Positions 40,360 through 54,755 are shown, numbered from the stretch's first letter. The stretch: DNA of 64,000 nt from Atherinomorus stipes (GCA_023101725.1 JALJCO010013434.1:1094501-1158500); one strand, 5' to 3'. Numbers and translations are program-made. The notes: a model not told the origin generated them from the sequence alone.

Positions 40360-41988
40360 ATGCAGCGCTGCCTGACTCTGACCCTTGCCCAGCACAGCAG
40401 GCTCCTTTTACGATACAAGTTTCCATCTGTCCACTGCCAGCAGTCGGCAGCCATGTCAAGTCTTCTCATCAACCAGCCCAAATACTCATGGCTGAAAGAG
40501 CTGGGCTTGTCTGAGGACAACCACGGTGTGTACAACGGAAGCTGGGGAGGCAGTGGTGAGGTTGTCACATCCTACTGCCCTGCCAACAATGAGCCAATTG
40601 CAAGAGTTACTCAGGCCACATTGGCAGAGTATGAAGAAACTGTCCAGAAGGCTCAGGAGGCCTGGAAGTTGTGGGCAGATATTCCAGCTCCAAAACGAGG
40701 GGAGATTGTGAGGCAGATTGGGGATGCATTAAGAAAGAAGATTAAAGTGCTTGGAAGCTTAGTATCGCTAGAAATGGGCAAGATTTATGTTGAGGGAGTG
40801 GGAGAAGTTCAGGAGTATGTTGATGTGTGTGATTATGCTGTTGGGCTGTCCAGAATGATTGGTGGACCCATGCTTCCTTCAGAAAGACCAGGCCATGCCC
40901 TCATTGAACAGTGGAATCCAGTTGGTCTCGTTGGTATCATCACTGCCTTTAACTTCCCCGTGGCTGTCTATGGCTGGAACAATGCTATTGCTCTGACCTG
41001 CGGTAATGTCTGCCTCTGGAAAGGTGCCCCAACCACCCCCCTCACAAGTGTCGCAGTTACCAAGATTGTGGCTGAAGTGCTGGAGCAGAATAACCTGCCT
41101 GGTGCCATCTGCTCCATGACCTGTGGAGGTGCAGATATCGGCACTGCCATGGCGAAGGACGAGCGTGTGGACCTGGTGTCTTTTACTGGCAGCACTCATG
41201 TTGGCAAGATGGTGGCCATGATGGTGCAGGAAAGATTTGGGCGCAAGCTGCTAGAGCTTGGTGGAAACAACGCCATCATCGTGTTTGAGGATGCAGATCT
41301 GAGCCTTGTGGTGCCTTCTGCTGTGTTCGCATCTGTAGGAACTGCTGGTCAGCGTTGCACCACAACCAGGAGGCTGATGCTGCATGAGAGTGTCCACGAT
41401 ACCGTGGTTGAGAGGATTGCCAAGGCCTACAAGCAAATCCGTATTGGAGACCCCTGGGACCCCAGCACCCTCTATGGTCCCCTCCACACCAAACAAGCTG
41501 TGGAGCAGTATCTAGCAGCCATCGAGCAGGCCAAGCAGCAGGGTGGCACTCTGATCTGCGGAGGAAAGGTGATGGATCGTCCTGGAAACTATGTGGAGCC
41601 CACAATCATTACAGGACTGGCTCACGACGCACCCATCGTCCATACTGAAACCTTTGTTCCCATCCTCTACGTCCTCAAGTTCAAGACAGAAGAGGAGGCA
41701 TTTGCGTGGAACAATGAGGTCAAGCAGGGTCTGTCTAGCAGTATCTTCACCAAAGATATGGGCAAAGTTTTCCGTTGGCTGGGCCCCAAAGGATCCGACT
41801 GTGGCATCGTGAATGTCAACATTCCCACAAGTGGAGCTGAGATCGGAGGAGCCTTTGGTGGGGAGAAACACACGGGGGGCGGAAGAGAGTCTGGCAGTGA
41901 CTCTTGGAAACAGTACATGAGGCGCTCAACGTGCACAATAAACTACAGCAAGGATCTTCCTCTGGCTCAGGGCATCAAGTTTGAGTAA
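40360..41988 (+). CDS. aldh7a1: aldh7a1-like (antiquitin) alpha-aminoadipic semialdehyde dehydrogenase, single coding exon
   Basis: The enzyme oxidises alpha-aminoadipic semialdehyde to alpha-aminoadipate with NAD+ in lysine catabolism, and also acts on betaine aldehyde; it works in mitochondria and cytosol. The frame encodes 542 aa against 539 in human and is unbroken. It has a basic leader ([20 protein letters not shown]) and a second in-frame start at M32 (MSSLLINQ), matching the human cytosolic start. Further motifs are the ITAFNFP cofactor loop, ELGGNN with general-base E299, and [12 protein letters not shown] with nucleophile C333. The C-terminus [14 protein letters not shown] is the antiquitin signature. 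The start at 40360 follows a good splice acceptor. Human ALDH7A1 has about 18 exons on another chromosome (5q), so this intronless copy is probably a retrogene, apparently under selection. Confidence 0.95.
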   Translation: MQRCLTLTLAQHSRLLLRYKFPSVHCQQSAAMSSLLINQPKYSWLKELGLSEDNHGVYNGSWGGSGEVVTSYCPANNEPIARVTQATLAEYEETVQKAQEAWKLWADIPAPKRGEIVRQIGDALRKKIKVLGSLVSLEMGKIYVEGVGEVQEYVDVCDYAVGLSRMIGGPMLPSERPGHALIEQWNPVGLVGIITAFNFPVAVYGWNNAIALTCGNVCLWKGAPTTPLTSVAVTKIVAEVLEQNNLPGAICSMTCGGADIGTAMAKDERVDLVSFTGSTHVGKMVAMMVQERFGRKLLELGGNNAIIVFEDADLSLVVPSAVFASVGTAGQRCTTTRRLMLHESVHDTVVERIAKAYKQIRIGDPWDPSTLYGPLHTKQAVEQYLAAIEQAKQQGGTLICGGKVMDRPGNYVEPTIITGLAHDAPIVHTETFVPILYVLKFKTEEEAFAWNNEVKQGLSSSIFTKDMGKVFRWLGPKGSDCGIVNVNIPTSGAEIGGAFGGEKHTGGGRESGSDSWKQYMRRSTCTINYSKDLPLAQGIKFE

Positions 41989-42034
41989 AACCATCAAGTG
42001 GCTCATTTCCATGAACGTAAAGAACGGCACTAAA

Positions 42035-42040
42035 AATAAA
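42035..42040 (+). terminator. aldh7a1 poly(A) signal
   Basis: AATAAA 47 bases past the stop codon. No long poly-A tail remains downstream. Confidence 0.65.
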
Positions 42041-45000
42041 AATTACTGTTGCTAAACACATGCAAAACATTTCTTGTTGTATTTTTGCATTCAGAAAGGT
42101 CAGCTTGAATTTACAAAAAGATTTGGAATAATTTTGGTTCTGTCTTTAGCTGTTGCTGTAGATACTAATCCTGGATTTGAAACTACTTCAATAGTTTTGT
42201 GTTTAAGGTCAAATCCTGTTTCTCCAAATGTTAGTGTGCACTTTTCTACAAGCACTTCAGATGAGAGCTTGCGAATCATATAAATGTACCAGATATACTG
42301 TACTTTATACTGTTATAAAAAAATAATAAATTGTTTATTTTGAGGAAAAAAATGGCAGTGGACATTATGATTATTTTAAAATCAACCTGTTGCAAACAGC
42401 ATTGCCTGACTGCATAAAATAATCTTACAGTTACTGTTCTATAAATCAACACATTAAACAATGGCTGTTTGCTTCCTATTTACCACTTTAAAACAAAACA
42501 AACTACTCAAAGGAGCATAAATTAGGAGGCAGTGTATTTTTTCTCATTGTGTAAATTGTCACTATTGGCATCATAAGCATTTTCATGGTTATCTAAGGAC
42601 TCCTGAAATACAAGTTGCTGATTCAAGGAAAGATTCATGGATGTGACTATAGTTAGAAGTAATGTATGAAATTAAATGAATTCCCATACATTCCTACGTC
42701 TGGAAGTCAGTTGTTGAAATCTTCTGGAATTTAAATGGGATCGTTGTACGACTGATAATGATTTCACTTTTTTTTTTTCTTTTTATGAACCAAAAACAAA
42801 GAAGATTCATGCAAGTCTGCAGAGCACCCAATCATTCACACATTAATACCAGATCTGAAATCCACATTTTTTGTATTTTAATGTGGTGAAAGTGAACGGA
42901 TGGTCTGGCAGGCCTAAGCTCCACAGATATTTCAGTCTGTTGTGCTCTAAGCGAGCAAATGAAGAAAATTGAAGAAAAACAATAATTTTTTTTATTTTTT
43001 GTCTCTTTATTAGTGAGAACACTACTATAGAGGATCAGTTTCAGACAAAACTACAGAGTATATAAAAGGAATATTATTCCAGATTCATATCAAAGTTAAT
43101 AAATTTTAGATTAATTTTGTGAACATAAGTTCCTTGTAAAGTCCTCCAGGTTAAAAGATGAAGCCATGTGGTCTCCATCCAGTATCTATTAATTATAAAA
43201 GAAATATAGTTACAGTGTTATTGGTAATAGCTTTCTTCATTTTGAGTTATTTGCTGTGTGTATTGATCAAAACTGTTGCAATACATGAAAGTGAGCTGTG
43301 TCCACTTATTTTGTTTTTATTAAGCTGATTGAATGGAAACATTAAGATGCTAAACATAGGTGGGTGCTCAGCCTTAATGCTATCCTGGAGTAATGATACC
43401 AATTCTGTCAATTATTCTGTAATTTCCTTAACAGTAAGAAGGAAATCAACTCTGTCCCTTTAATAAAAATACTACTCCATCGTCCATTCTGGATGGCCAG
43501 CCCACATGCTGGCCCTCCCACTCAGCAGCTCTCCACCTCATACTCCAGCTCTGCCTTTCTCTCCATTTACTGCTTCTCCTGCAGCATCTGCACTCAGTGC
43601 TGAAAGGAAGAACTGAAACCACAGCGTTGTGTTCGACTCATAATCCATGCCATTTAGGACGTATGCAGCTAACGCCCGCTTCCTCTGCAACTCATCTGCG
43701 CTGGAAGAAGGTAGAGAATCTGCCTTTTTTTTCTCTCTCATTGTTTATCCGGTAGTGTGCATGTGGCATCTGTTTATCCACAGCATCACAGCCAGACTGA
43801 AGCAGGTTAAAAGGCGAGCAGACTTTTCCAGTTGCAAGGTCTGAAGTGAAAAACTGGGTTGTAGATATCTGAACTCAAACAATTTAAGCTCCAGCTGCAG
43901 GTGAGATTGTTAAATGTATGCATTTATGTGGTGTAAAGGGGTTGTGTTTGGTTTTCAGGCCTCTGGGAGGTTATGCCTTGGTCTTATCTCGTGGTCACAA
44001 CCTGCGGTGCACCAAAATGTCAAGTAAAAATAATTATGGGCTCATGGTAATAAATTAATGATTATCTGGTATCATAGTGGTGCAGCTCTAAAGGGAGGCA
44101 TTTAAAAAGTGTGGTATTAGCACACCGGGGTTGTTCCTTACTTCCTTTAATTTCTTTTTTCACCCATACATAACTTGAATGATTCACTTCTTAGGAAACC
44201 CAGAGCATGTTAGTTCATGATTTGTACTGTTTATCGTACCCCTGATTTACAGAAGTGTCTGGGATTCCCCTAAACTGAAACAATCTCACTTCTTCACTCT
44301 GCACATTTCCTCTGCAGCTTCTCCCTGAAACAAAAGCTGCTCGTCATCTCAGCTTTACAACAGATTTCATTCAGATCTTAAACTGATCCTTTTTTTTTTT
44401 TCTTTCTTTCTTTTTTTTTTTTTAGAGAAACCTGCAGCACAGATTATTTTCTTATTCTATTTTATTCTGTTCCTGGAGGTGTTACAGTTGTGGCATTTTA
44501 AAACAGTGTCATTGTAGACAATACTTTCACTTTATGGTGTCTTAACTCACATCACCATGTGAAATATATGCTCAATAGTTCTTTTTCTGTTTGTTCTGAC
44601 ATTTGTGAGCTATTCTGATTCTTTTTGTTTCTTTTTTTTTAAGAATCCTAGTAATACTTTTTGTGGCTTTTGCCCATATGTCCAGCCATCTCAGTGGACA
44701 CTTCTCTGCAGCATGTACATGCTTCTGTCTCACTCTGTCATTTTAGGCAGCAACAGCAGTCGCAGCAGCAAACCTGACTTAGTGTCCTGCAGCATTATCA
44801 CAGAAATGATGAGGGCTCTTCACCAAGCTGTCACTGTGACAGTCTCTCACCGACCAACAATAGAACTGAGATTAGACAAGAACTCGGCACATAGACAGAG
44901 TAAACTGCTTGTTGTGCTGCTCAGAACTAAGGGCATCCAAAATTTCAGGTAATACAGATTAGTCAACTCTCCCAAGATATCAGAAATTACAGGCAAACTG

Positions 45001-45984
45001 CAACAAAAAGTCTTTCAAAAATTGAAAAAAATCCAGCTAATTATGAATGTTTCCTTTTACCATTTAGAGGTTTCTTACACCTTCAACTTCTTTGCGTTCA
45101 AGCTCTTCAGAGTTTGCAGAAGTCTTTTTTTTTTTATAGTAATTTTTAGCTTTTCAGGTTTCAAGAGTCAGAAGTTATTGTGGAATAATGTAAAACAGCT
45201 AATCTATTCCCCATTTGTTTTTGTTGGGTTTTGGGGTTTGTTTTTTTTTTTTTTTCATAATGCTTTGGATATTTTTGGCCTTTAGAAAAGAAAGATTTAG
45301 ATATTACTTGCAGCAAAGAACCAGAATAAGAATTGGATCCCAGCAAGCTTTTCATTTGGTAACTCAACACAGGAGGCTAAAGAGCGCTTCCCTTTTACAG
45401 TTTTGTGCCATCAGATATTGATCCAGATTATTATACTGCTGAAAAACTCCACACCTTTACCAGAAATCTAGTCTCCTGACACTCTAAATACTTCTGTAAT
45501 CTCAGGATTTTATCACTTTTTTGATGCACCAGATGCAGTCACAAAATAGCGTCACAATTTCATAGAACCTCAGCCATGTTTATAGCTTCATGATGCAACT
45601 AATAACCAAGATGCTCTATTTTGGTTTTCCTCTTTATATTTTTTGTTCAATGAAAATTCTCCTGGTTTGCACCTGTCTTTTTGCAAACCATGTCTTTGTA
45701 TGCCTGTATTTCAAAAGTTACACCACTACAGGAAAGTTTGGGATCACTGTCCTGCTGGATTTAATAGGAGAGTGACGCCAAACTTTTGAGCAGTAGTGTA
45801 CATCTTAGCACTACAACTTATCTTAACCTACAATGACACCTGGAAACTTGATAGCATTAATACGTGTTGGAACAGGAATTTCAGAAGGCTACATTTGGAA
45901 TCTTTATATTAGATGGCACTCTTGTTTCTTCACAGCTTTTTTTGCATTCACTTTTTTGTATTAATTTAGGTCACCTGATGGATT
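42041..45984. other. intergenic, aldh7a1 to gnb4, left part
   Basis: AT-rich sequence with a T/CTTT tract at about 44391-44424. Open frames at 43538-43741 and 44605-44952 show no recognisable motif. No gene is supported. Confidence 0.5.

Positions 45985-46046
<62 letters not shown>
45985..46046. repeat. (TA)n(GT)n compound microsatellite
   Basis: TA units followed by about 16 GT units, directly abutting a Tc1-like MITE at 46048. Confidence 0.95.
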
Positions 46047-46698
<652 letters not shown>

Positions 46699-46759
46699 GT
46701 GGATAAAAGATGATTATGTGTTCAATAAGGACATATTTCACTTAGTAGTTTTTCCTCTC

Positions 46760-48980
46760 AAGATGGATCATTTCACCAGAACCAGTCCAGTTCAAGCTGT
46801 GCCAGTCAGCAAGTAAAACCTCAGAACTGTCACCGTTTATTCTCCTCACCACAGAGAGGAGGAGAGGGAGAAATGGTAGGAAGCTCGACAAGGCACGCAT
46901 ATTTTAAGTCACTTTGCACACTTCAAGAGGGCTCTTTTTTTTTCCAATAATCCATTATGCATAGCAGCTCTGGCTCTCCCTGGTATTTCTCCTACCTTCT
47001 TGACGTCAGTTGCCATTTGTGAGGGTTACCCTGGCAACGGCCAGCCTCCCCGGGAGATGTCTGGTGGATAAGACGGCCCTGATAAAGCCTTTTAAGGTTT
47101 TACTGTTGCTACACCTTTTAATTGCCTTTGATACAGTAGAAGTATTACATGTATGGGTGTATAACAAGTTGACCCCCCACCCCCCTAAAAACAAAGGAAT
47201 GCATAGATAAAAATGCATGAAAAAACGGCTTCAGATTGATGCCACACTATATTCCTTTGATTTGATCACCCACGGATTGAGATCATCTTTAGACAAGCCT
47301 ATGAAACTGAATTGGATATGATTGCTCTATTTTTTACCACAGTTTGCTTTGCCCCTCGGTTACACCAAACACATGTGTGCTTCCTATTTTTATAATGTGG
47401 CTCTGTAGTGATAATTTAATATGACAAGATCCAGCTAATTGAAATGCCTCTGGACAACATGTAGCTATCAAATAATATGAAAGCATTATGAACACTTTTC
47501 ATCTGAACCATTAAATCTTAAGTTCCTCTTTGGCATGCAAACTAGTATGGAGACCTAAGACTGTAAAAAAAAAAAAACATGGAGACACATGTAATAATAT
47601 ATTCAAATGTAAAACTGCAGAATGTTTCTCTTTGTTTTTGCATTTGTGCAAAATATCAGCTGACAAGCAGTTAGAAAAAGAAGACCACTGCAACCTGTTG
47701 AGCTTAGGGAGAGGAACGGGTCAGCGTGAGACATTTTTACTGAACCACCCTCATATTCAAATTATGTAATTCATTTGCATGACGCTTATAGGGCATTGAG
47801 CTTCGCTACTTTATTACCCATGATCAGTTTGCATGTATGCAAAATTGCCTGAGATGTGTGCAACAATACAGTTGTGTTACTGTACACTATACCTGATCCA
47901 GGCTCCAGGATGCTATTTATAGCCTCACCAACATATGTGACTTTCTTTTTTTTCTGGTTGCAGGCTATTTATGTGCTATTTTTACAGTGTCAATTTGCTC
48001 CCTCCCTTTCGTTTTGGTTGCCAGGCAATCGACCAAGGGACCTGATTGGCCAAGGATGTGCTTTTGGATACACTGACTGTGATTCTCAGCTGGCTAATGA
48101 ATTCATTCTTCTTGCTCACTACAGGCAAAGTTGACACCTTCTGAAGGGTTTATTATTATCAATATTATTAAAATTCAATAAATCTGTATCTCAAAAGGCT
48201 GTAAATGCCACATTAAGAGTTTACTAAATAGTGTAAACTTTTTTTTTTATATTTTTTTTTTTTTTACCTGCCTTAACAAAAAGCTGAAGCTGACCTAAGA
48301 TCATGTCATCTTTAAAACAAGTTATGGCAAAAACCTGTTGATACAACTGAAGCAACATTTTCTACATAAAATACAGCAATAAATCGTTCAAATTTATGTC
48401 ACACAGTATAAAAAATATAGATTTTTTTCTATTTCATAAAATTTTATGAATGACTGGGTGACACATTTTGCATCTGTAATATAATGTAATAACATCAGCT
48501 AGTTTCCAGGTTGCTCCACCAATCATTGCAAAAGATAAAATAACATAATTTCAGCTGCACTAACAGCAAACCAGCTTCAATATACTATCATCTGCTATCA
48601 TGTTAATTCTAATCCCCATAATCTGTTTATGTGGAAATTGGTCTGACACACCTAAACTACTGCTGTGTAAGTGAATTCAATTAGACTTAATCTGACCCCA
48701 TGCCTCTCTGAAAGGAAACCAAGGGGCTGGGAAAACTTTCATCCTCCCTCCATTGATTCTGGCTCGTGCAGAGATATGGAAAAGCCTATCCCACTGCTCC
48801 CTTTCATTGGCCTTATTAAAAATTCATCCTGTCCTAATGGAGAGAGATCCTTTTCAATGTGCCCGTGGCAGGCCAACCACGGTGTGCCGGCTGAGACGTG
48901 GCACAGCTGCCTTCTGGCACAATGCAAACCAACAGATGACAATTTGAATGTTTTAGATGCTTATTATATAAACTAAGTGA
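46760..48980. promoter_or_regulatory. candidate regulatory block between aldh7a1 and gnb4
   Basis: Complex, mostly non-repetitive sequence without open frames of interest. It contains TGACGTCA (47001-47008) and a palindromic X-box GTTACCCTGGCAAC (47025-47038, RFX-type). A second GC-balanced stretch at 48700-48950 includes CCTTATTAAAAATTCATCC and reads like conserved noncoding DNA. The function is inferred only. Confidence 0.35.
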
Positions 48981-49949
48981 ATAGTCTTCCATTTATTCCC
49001 ATCTATTTTTGAAGCTCTATATTTGTTATATCTCTATGAGACCAGTTATTCTCTTTCTGAATGAGTTGGCCAGATTATTATCTGGCCAAAAAAAAAAAAA
49101 AAACTGCATCCATCACATTTTCAGTGTGCAAGGGTTTGCATCTGCAGCTTAACTAGAGAAATGGCTAAAAATTTTAGTTATTCATCTTATAATCCAAGTG
49201 TACTTTAGAAAGCTGGAGTATGTTGGTTTTAAATTTATTGTTGAATAGTTGCAGTATAACCACCCAAAATTTGTTGCCGCTTGTGCACAGTTTTTGCTTT
49301 TTATGTGTTTATATATGAAAAATGCACAAACTTTTTATTCATCTATTTGCTTTTTTGTCTCAGTTGTTAATTCCCTCATGGACTAACCTACTTTGAAATG
49401 TACTTTGCATTCCCCACTTAGAGCTTCTGATGCTGGAGTTTCATGACTGTTATGGGTTATTTAATGTGCAAGTATTTAAAGTCAAACGGTGGAGTTTTGC
49501 TTGAAAATCCAAGATGAAGTTCAGCTGAATCACTTCTACTATGACTTTACAACACTATAACAAGCTTTACGGCTTATTTCTTTCCTGTATCCCATTCGGT
49601 TCCTTTTTGAAGAGGGGCTGACAGACAGTACCATTTCGCCCGTAGGGTAGACGGCCAGTTTATGCCTTCTCCCCAACATGTTATAACTACAAGCTCAATT
49701 ATTATTAGCGATTGTTTTATAGACTCGACTTAAAATTTAATATGCTTATTAAAGACTTATATTTTAAAGGCAGTTGCAGGGTCGAGAAAATAGAAAAATA
49801 TAAATGTATCTGCCACTGCGCACCCCTCAGGGTAAGCTGTTGCCATGTTCCCACTTTCATGGGTGTGGTGATTAGCTTGCTTGGTGAAAATTTTAGTCAA
49901 ATCCGACCCTCGTAGGGCTCGCCTGTAACCATTTAAGCAAGTTAAATAG

Positions 49950-50068
49950 ACTTAAAATTAACACGCCACCCGTTGCGATCTCTCTTACAGTTCATACCAT
50001 GGTTGTGTGAAAACAGATCGGCGTGACTCGGATTGCAAGGATAGACTGAGCCAAAACGCCTGCTTCAG
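49950..50068 (+). other. gnb4: putative noncoding first exon of gnb4
   Basis: A locally CpG-containing stretch ends AACGCCTGCTTCAG and is followed by the strong donor GTAAGG at 50069. The next plausible acceptor in this orientation is TTTCTTGCAG at 55732, directly before the gnb4 coding start. The left boundary (transcription start) is a guess. Confidence 0.45.
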
Positions 50069-50451
50069 GTAAGGACGTACAGTCTGTCTTGGTATTTTGG
50101 TGGCTTTAAAGCTATTTCCTGATTTGCTCCTGTCGGTTTTATTTTGCTTTACATTGTGGGCGAGTAGGGAAAATATTTATGAGCTTAACGTTTTGACAGC
50201 AGCGACGTGGTTGTTAAAGCAGCTGTTCCCAAGCTACAAATGTAATGTGCCTTCCCCCCCTCTCTCTCTTGCAAAGCTTTTCTCTACTTAAAATCCACAG
50301 TTATCCTACGGGGCCTTTTTTACAGGCTGTCAAATGACTGAGGCGGAACTACGACCACAAAACCTGTTACTAGTTTAGGCTCAGTCTTGTGCTTTTCTAT
50401 TCCAGTCACCAAATTTATTTTTCCTTGTTGCAAGACCCCAATACAGAGTAG

Positions 50452-50468
50452 CCCCCCCCCCCCCCCCC
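50452..50468. repeat. poly-C tract
   Basis: 17 C residues in gnb4 intron 1. Confidence 0.9.
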
Positions 50469-52251
50469 TTTTCCTCCTTTATTAAATATACACGACAGTT
50501 CGCCTTTAACTGAATATCAACTGATAGCTTGTTGAGGCTCGTGCGCTCCTGTAATTTGCTGTTTGCACCAGAAACGTAACTGGACTCATCTTTTCACAAA
50601 AGTACAGCATATATTATCTTCGTACAGTCTCGTAATGTGATGAAACCAATGATTTCCTGTGTGTAGTCGGCTGTATAGGTGTAACCATACCGATCTGCTC
50701 ATATTGACCCACAGGTGTGAGAAGTTTAGGCTACAACCTAAAATGTTCTAATTGATGAAACCAAATGAAAGACTTGACTGCGTGTGATTATTAAAACAAG
50801 CATAACGGGATGATTGGGGGAGAGATGTCCTCTTCTGCTTAGATTGTTGGCACCTAGCTTTAGAAAAATATCAAATAAATGGGGGTGGGGTGGGGGATCT
50901 ATTCTTCACCTTTTAAAAGCATTGTGTCAGACGTGTTGATAATTATTGAAAATATTTGGGGGATAGCTTTGATGATCACTCACCATTATAAGTAAACCAT
51001 CCAACTACTGTAAAATGCAAATTTCTGTTTGATTTCAGTTTCTCCAAAGTGGTGATTTCGCTGCTTTTCTTTTCCACGCTACTGTGTTTGAGTCCTCCAA
51101 AATTAATTAATACATATATTTACACAAAAGCCAATCATTAAATGCTGTCCAAAATTTAAGGAAGGTTAACATGAAAAGTTAGACAATAGTCTTATAGCCA
51201 AAAATACTTCAATCTAGTTCTGAATTTCATATGAATTTGAGTTGTACTATAATATGAACTCGTATTATGGGACCATGTTACAAATTACTTTTTTCTTTGT
51301 AAAGATAATTTAAAATTCTGAATGAAAACTGACTTAGTGACCTTGTAGTTTATGTTTTATATATGTTACTGTACACAACGTATTTATAAGCCGGTTATTG
51401 ACAATATAGATACAACAGCCTTATGAAGATACTTAGCTCTAATCTGTTGCAGTCTGTCGTGACTGAAACGGTTTCATGTGTTGATTCACCTTCATGTTGC
51501 AGCATGTAGTTTGTGGAGCTGTTGAATTTTGTATCAAACACAGAGGTGCTTCATTTATTCAGCATTACCCACTGATATGGATGAAATGATATGAACACCT
51601 GTCAGTGTAGTGTGTTCCTTTTAACATAATTTGACTGATTTCAGCTACGTTACCCACCTTGTGTAGGTTCTTCTTAATTTTTTTTTTCTATAATTATTTG
51701 CACATCACCTCAACACACACTTGAGACCTTGTGTGGTATCACTAAAATCTTGATAAAGAATTTGTTACCATAATTGTGTAATTGCCTGCTGTAGGTGGGG
51801 TGAAACATGTGACTCAAGTAGGTCAAACAGTCATTGCATTCATTCTTCTGTTTAGAGTAATAAAAGCCAAAATCAACTGGAAGTCCTAATGGAGTTGAAA
51901 TGCGTCAGGTGTTTAGTCCTCTGTTACTGGCTGCTGCTGGTTTTGCACTTAATTATTTTGTTTTTAATTATTTATGATAAAAGGACATGATATTTGTTTC
52001 TCAACTGGCAAGAGGAAAGAAGGCCTTTCACCTTACTGGAACATTGTAAAATATTTCCTCCATTCTCTAGATGTTTGGAGTAGTCACTGGGTCACCTAAA
52101 CAAGTTTACAACTGGTAGAGTTGCCCTGCTGTATTTAGTTTCATACTGTCACACAACAAAATGTGTTGGGCTTCCTTTTTGGTTTATGTGGACACTTAGC
52201 TCAGAAACTCTAAATCTGTGAAATCGAAAGCCAAGGTTAGTTGTATCTTTT

Positions 52252-52869
52252 TAGGGCTGTCAGTTTTGAGTTAACTCATATTAATGGCAAATTAATCACA
52301 AATTTTAACTTGACATGTATCGCTAGGGCACTGTAGGCTTGTGACAACTACATGCTGCTCCAAGAAAAAAAGACCCCTAAAAAAGCCCTTTTGCAGTGAG
52401 AGGAGTTAATTTCGGATACATCGCTGTACTGTCTGCGTGGTGGAACAAATCCACAACTAACATGTTTGTTTATCTTTTTTTATGATGTTTATGATCATTT
52501 ACAAGCATAATCTTTGATCGGGAAAGTTTTACCAGTCACATAATTTTCTGATGATGTCACCAGAGGGTCTCTAAAGGATTGAGATTTGTAGCTTGTATCT
52601 TGCTTGTTGGCTTGTTATGCTAACTTAGCCTCCCATGTTTTGTTTAGTTTTTTTATGCTGGGAAAACTTTAAAGATCAACTTTCTGTTTAAAGGTTCCTT
52701 CTCGGGATAATTTCTGCAACTGCAATGTAGTTTTTGCGCTACTTCCTGAAACTACGGGGACAGGTGGGGCATAGATCATGCGTGCACTAATCGTGCATTA
52801 AAAAAATTGAGTGCCGTTAAAAGGAATTTGCATTAACAAGTTGTTAACATGTTAACTTTGGCAGCCCTA
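52252..52869. mobile_element. hAT-like MITE (AGGGCTGTC ... GGCAGCCCT)
   Basis: TAGGGCTGTCAGTTTTGAGT at the left and ACATGTTAACTTTGGCAGCC at the right are inverted repeats of a kind frequent in fish. The flanking 8-mers TATCTTTT and TTTTTTTT agree only partly. No transposase is encoded. Confidence 0.65.
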
Positions 52870-54747
52870 TTTTTTTTTATGTTATTTTACAGACTTATAT
52901 AGTGAGTCGTCTTTGGCATACTTATGCAGAGTTTATTATAAAAATGTGAACATTGTACAGGAGATATGTCAAATCGAATAATGGCTGAAGACAAAGGAAC
53001 ATAACTGACAGACAAATTTTGTTTTGAAAGGGGGGATTGCCAGTCATGGAAAGATTTTATAAGAGATCACAATAGGAATTTTAAGAACATTTGAGTTTAG
53101 GCATTAATTATAAAGTTCTCACCGCAGGTAATGCTGCTATAATTTGTTCAGACTCCTATGTTGTTTTGTTCTAACATTGCAGATGTGTGTGGCTTCTTCC
53201 TGTGAGAGACCTTGAAGAAAGTTCATGTTATTTCTGATACTAGTCTTTTTTATCTTCTGAAGTACTTGCTGAAGCCATAGTTCAATATATGAATTATCAA
53301 AAACTCATTAGGAGCACTGAATCAACCACGTCTCCAGTCAGAAATGTGTAATGGCTAATCTGTTATTGAAAATACACTACAAAGAAACTGGATTTCATTG
53401 CATTTCATTCTCTTCAAGTCCCTGTTTGTAAATGGGATAAAACCTAAAATGAAAGTTTGAATGCTCCGTTTGAGTTGGCACATCTCGCCTATGATGAACA
53501 CAGAAGAGAGGATGAAAATGGTCAATAACAGGATAGTTTTTTTCTTTTTAGATGTTTGATATGACTGCAGTCTGTCATAAGTGAGAATTTAGTTTTTTTT
53601 TGAATTTCTTTTTGAATACAGTCGCAAAGTATTGGTAGTAGTAGTTTTGTAATGATAATGATTCTTATTCTATAGTGATGACTGGTTGTTGCCATAATTG
53701 CTATTATTGTTAATATTATTATTAACAATCCTATTATTATAGGTATTATTGATGGTATTATGTAGTAATAATCTTATATACAGTATTTTCTAGTTTTGTG
53801 TGGTGAAGCCTTGGCTTCTTCCCACTCCTTTTCAGTCGTATCTTTCTTCTTTTTTTTTTGGTTTGTTTTTAATTGTCTTAAGTTCAAATAAACTTTAAAA
53901 GAGTAAACTAAAAAGTATCCATGCTTGAATGTCCACAGTTCGATGTTGTTGGATGTGTTCTTTTGTCCCAGTTCTGTTGGCAGCATCAGGCTGAGCTGGT
54001 TGGATGTTGTCAGTAGCAGAGCAGTAGCAACTGTAACCTCCTGCAGACTGTTGCAGAGTCCCAAATGTGGCCGTGCCAAGCATCCCTATCTACTGTAGCT
54101 AGCAGCCTCGTACTGAACAATGGGCAGCTCCAGCACACAGCTCTGCCTTTGTTGACCCAATCCTGTGCAGTGCTCTGGGCTTTTGTTGACTGGTTGCATG
54201 ACTCAAGTCATACAAGTGGAGAAGAGACACCAATACACAGGAAGAGGTTTACAGTGATAAACATTTAAAGGTAGACTGCATCTGGCACTCTTCTAAAGAC
54301 GATTCAGCCTTATCACAGTTTCATTTGGCTGCAGATATGGTTGCATAAGTAGCAGGTTTGAGTGTCCTGTTTACTGTGGGTTTCTGAATTAATTTAGTTT
54401 CAGTATGTCAGCAAGACCATTCATGTTCTTCCACTAATGCTCCTAAATCAGAGTTGCCATTTTTATGTAAATTAGCTGGACCATCATTGAAACTTTTTTC
54501 AGAATTTTCCATAAACATTTCAGCTTTGATCATCATCACCTTTGTCTCTGTTGCATCGTGTCATGACAGAAGCCTCTCAAAACACTCAATACTCATATTG
54601 AGTGTTTTGTAGTCTGTAAGTAGTCATGTATGACGTGGCAGAATTCGAAGCCATACAGCATAATAGATCCACAGCAGTCATACAGCCACTCTGACGCTGA
54701 GAGCCTCTCTTCAAGTGGGTTGCGTCAGCTATATGTAGAGGAGGCTG

Positions 54748-54755
54748 TGACGTCA
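54748..54755. promoter_or_regulatory. CRE palindrome TGACGTCA
   Basis: Perfect CREB/ATF consensus in a mixed-composition segment (54640-54860) of the gnb4 first intron. Function is inferred. Confidence 0.35.

Noticed and set aside
40879..41871. Long antisense frames under aldh7a1
   Set aside because: They are by-products of the codon bias of the real gene on the plus strand.
44605..44952. 115-codon plus frame in the intergenic region
   Set aside because: No domain, no codon-level similarity to known proteins and no convincing splice or start context.
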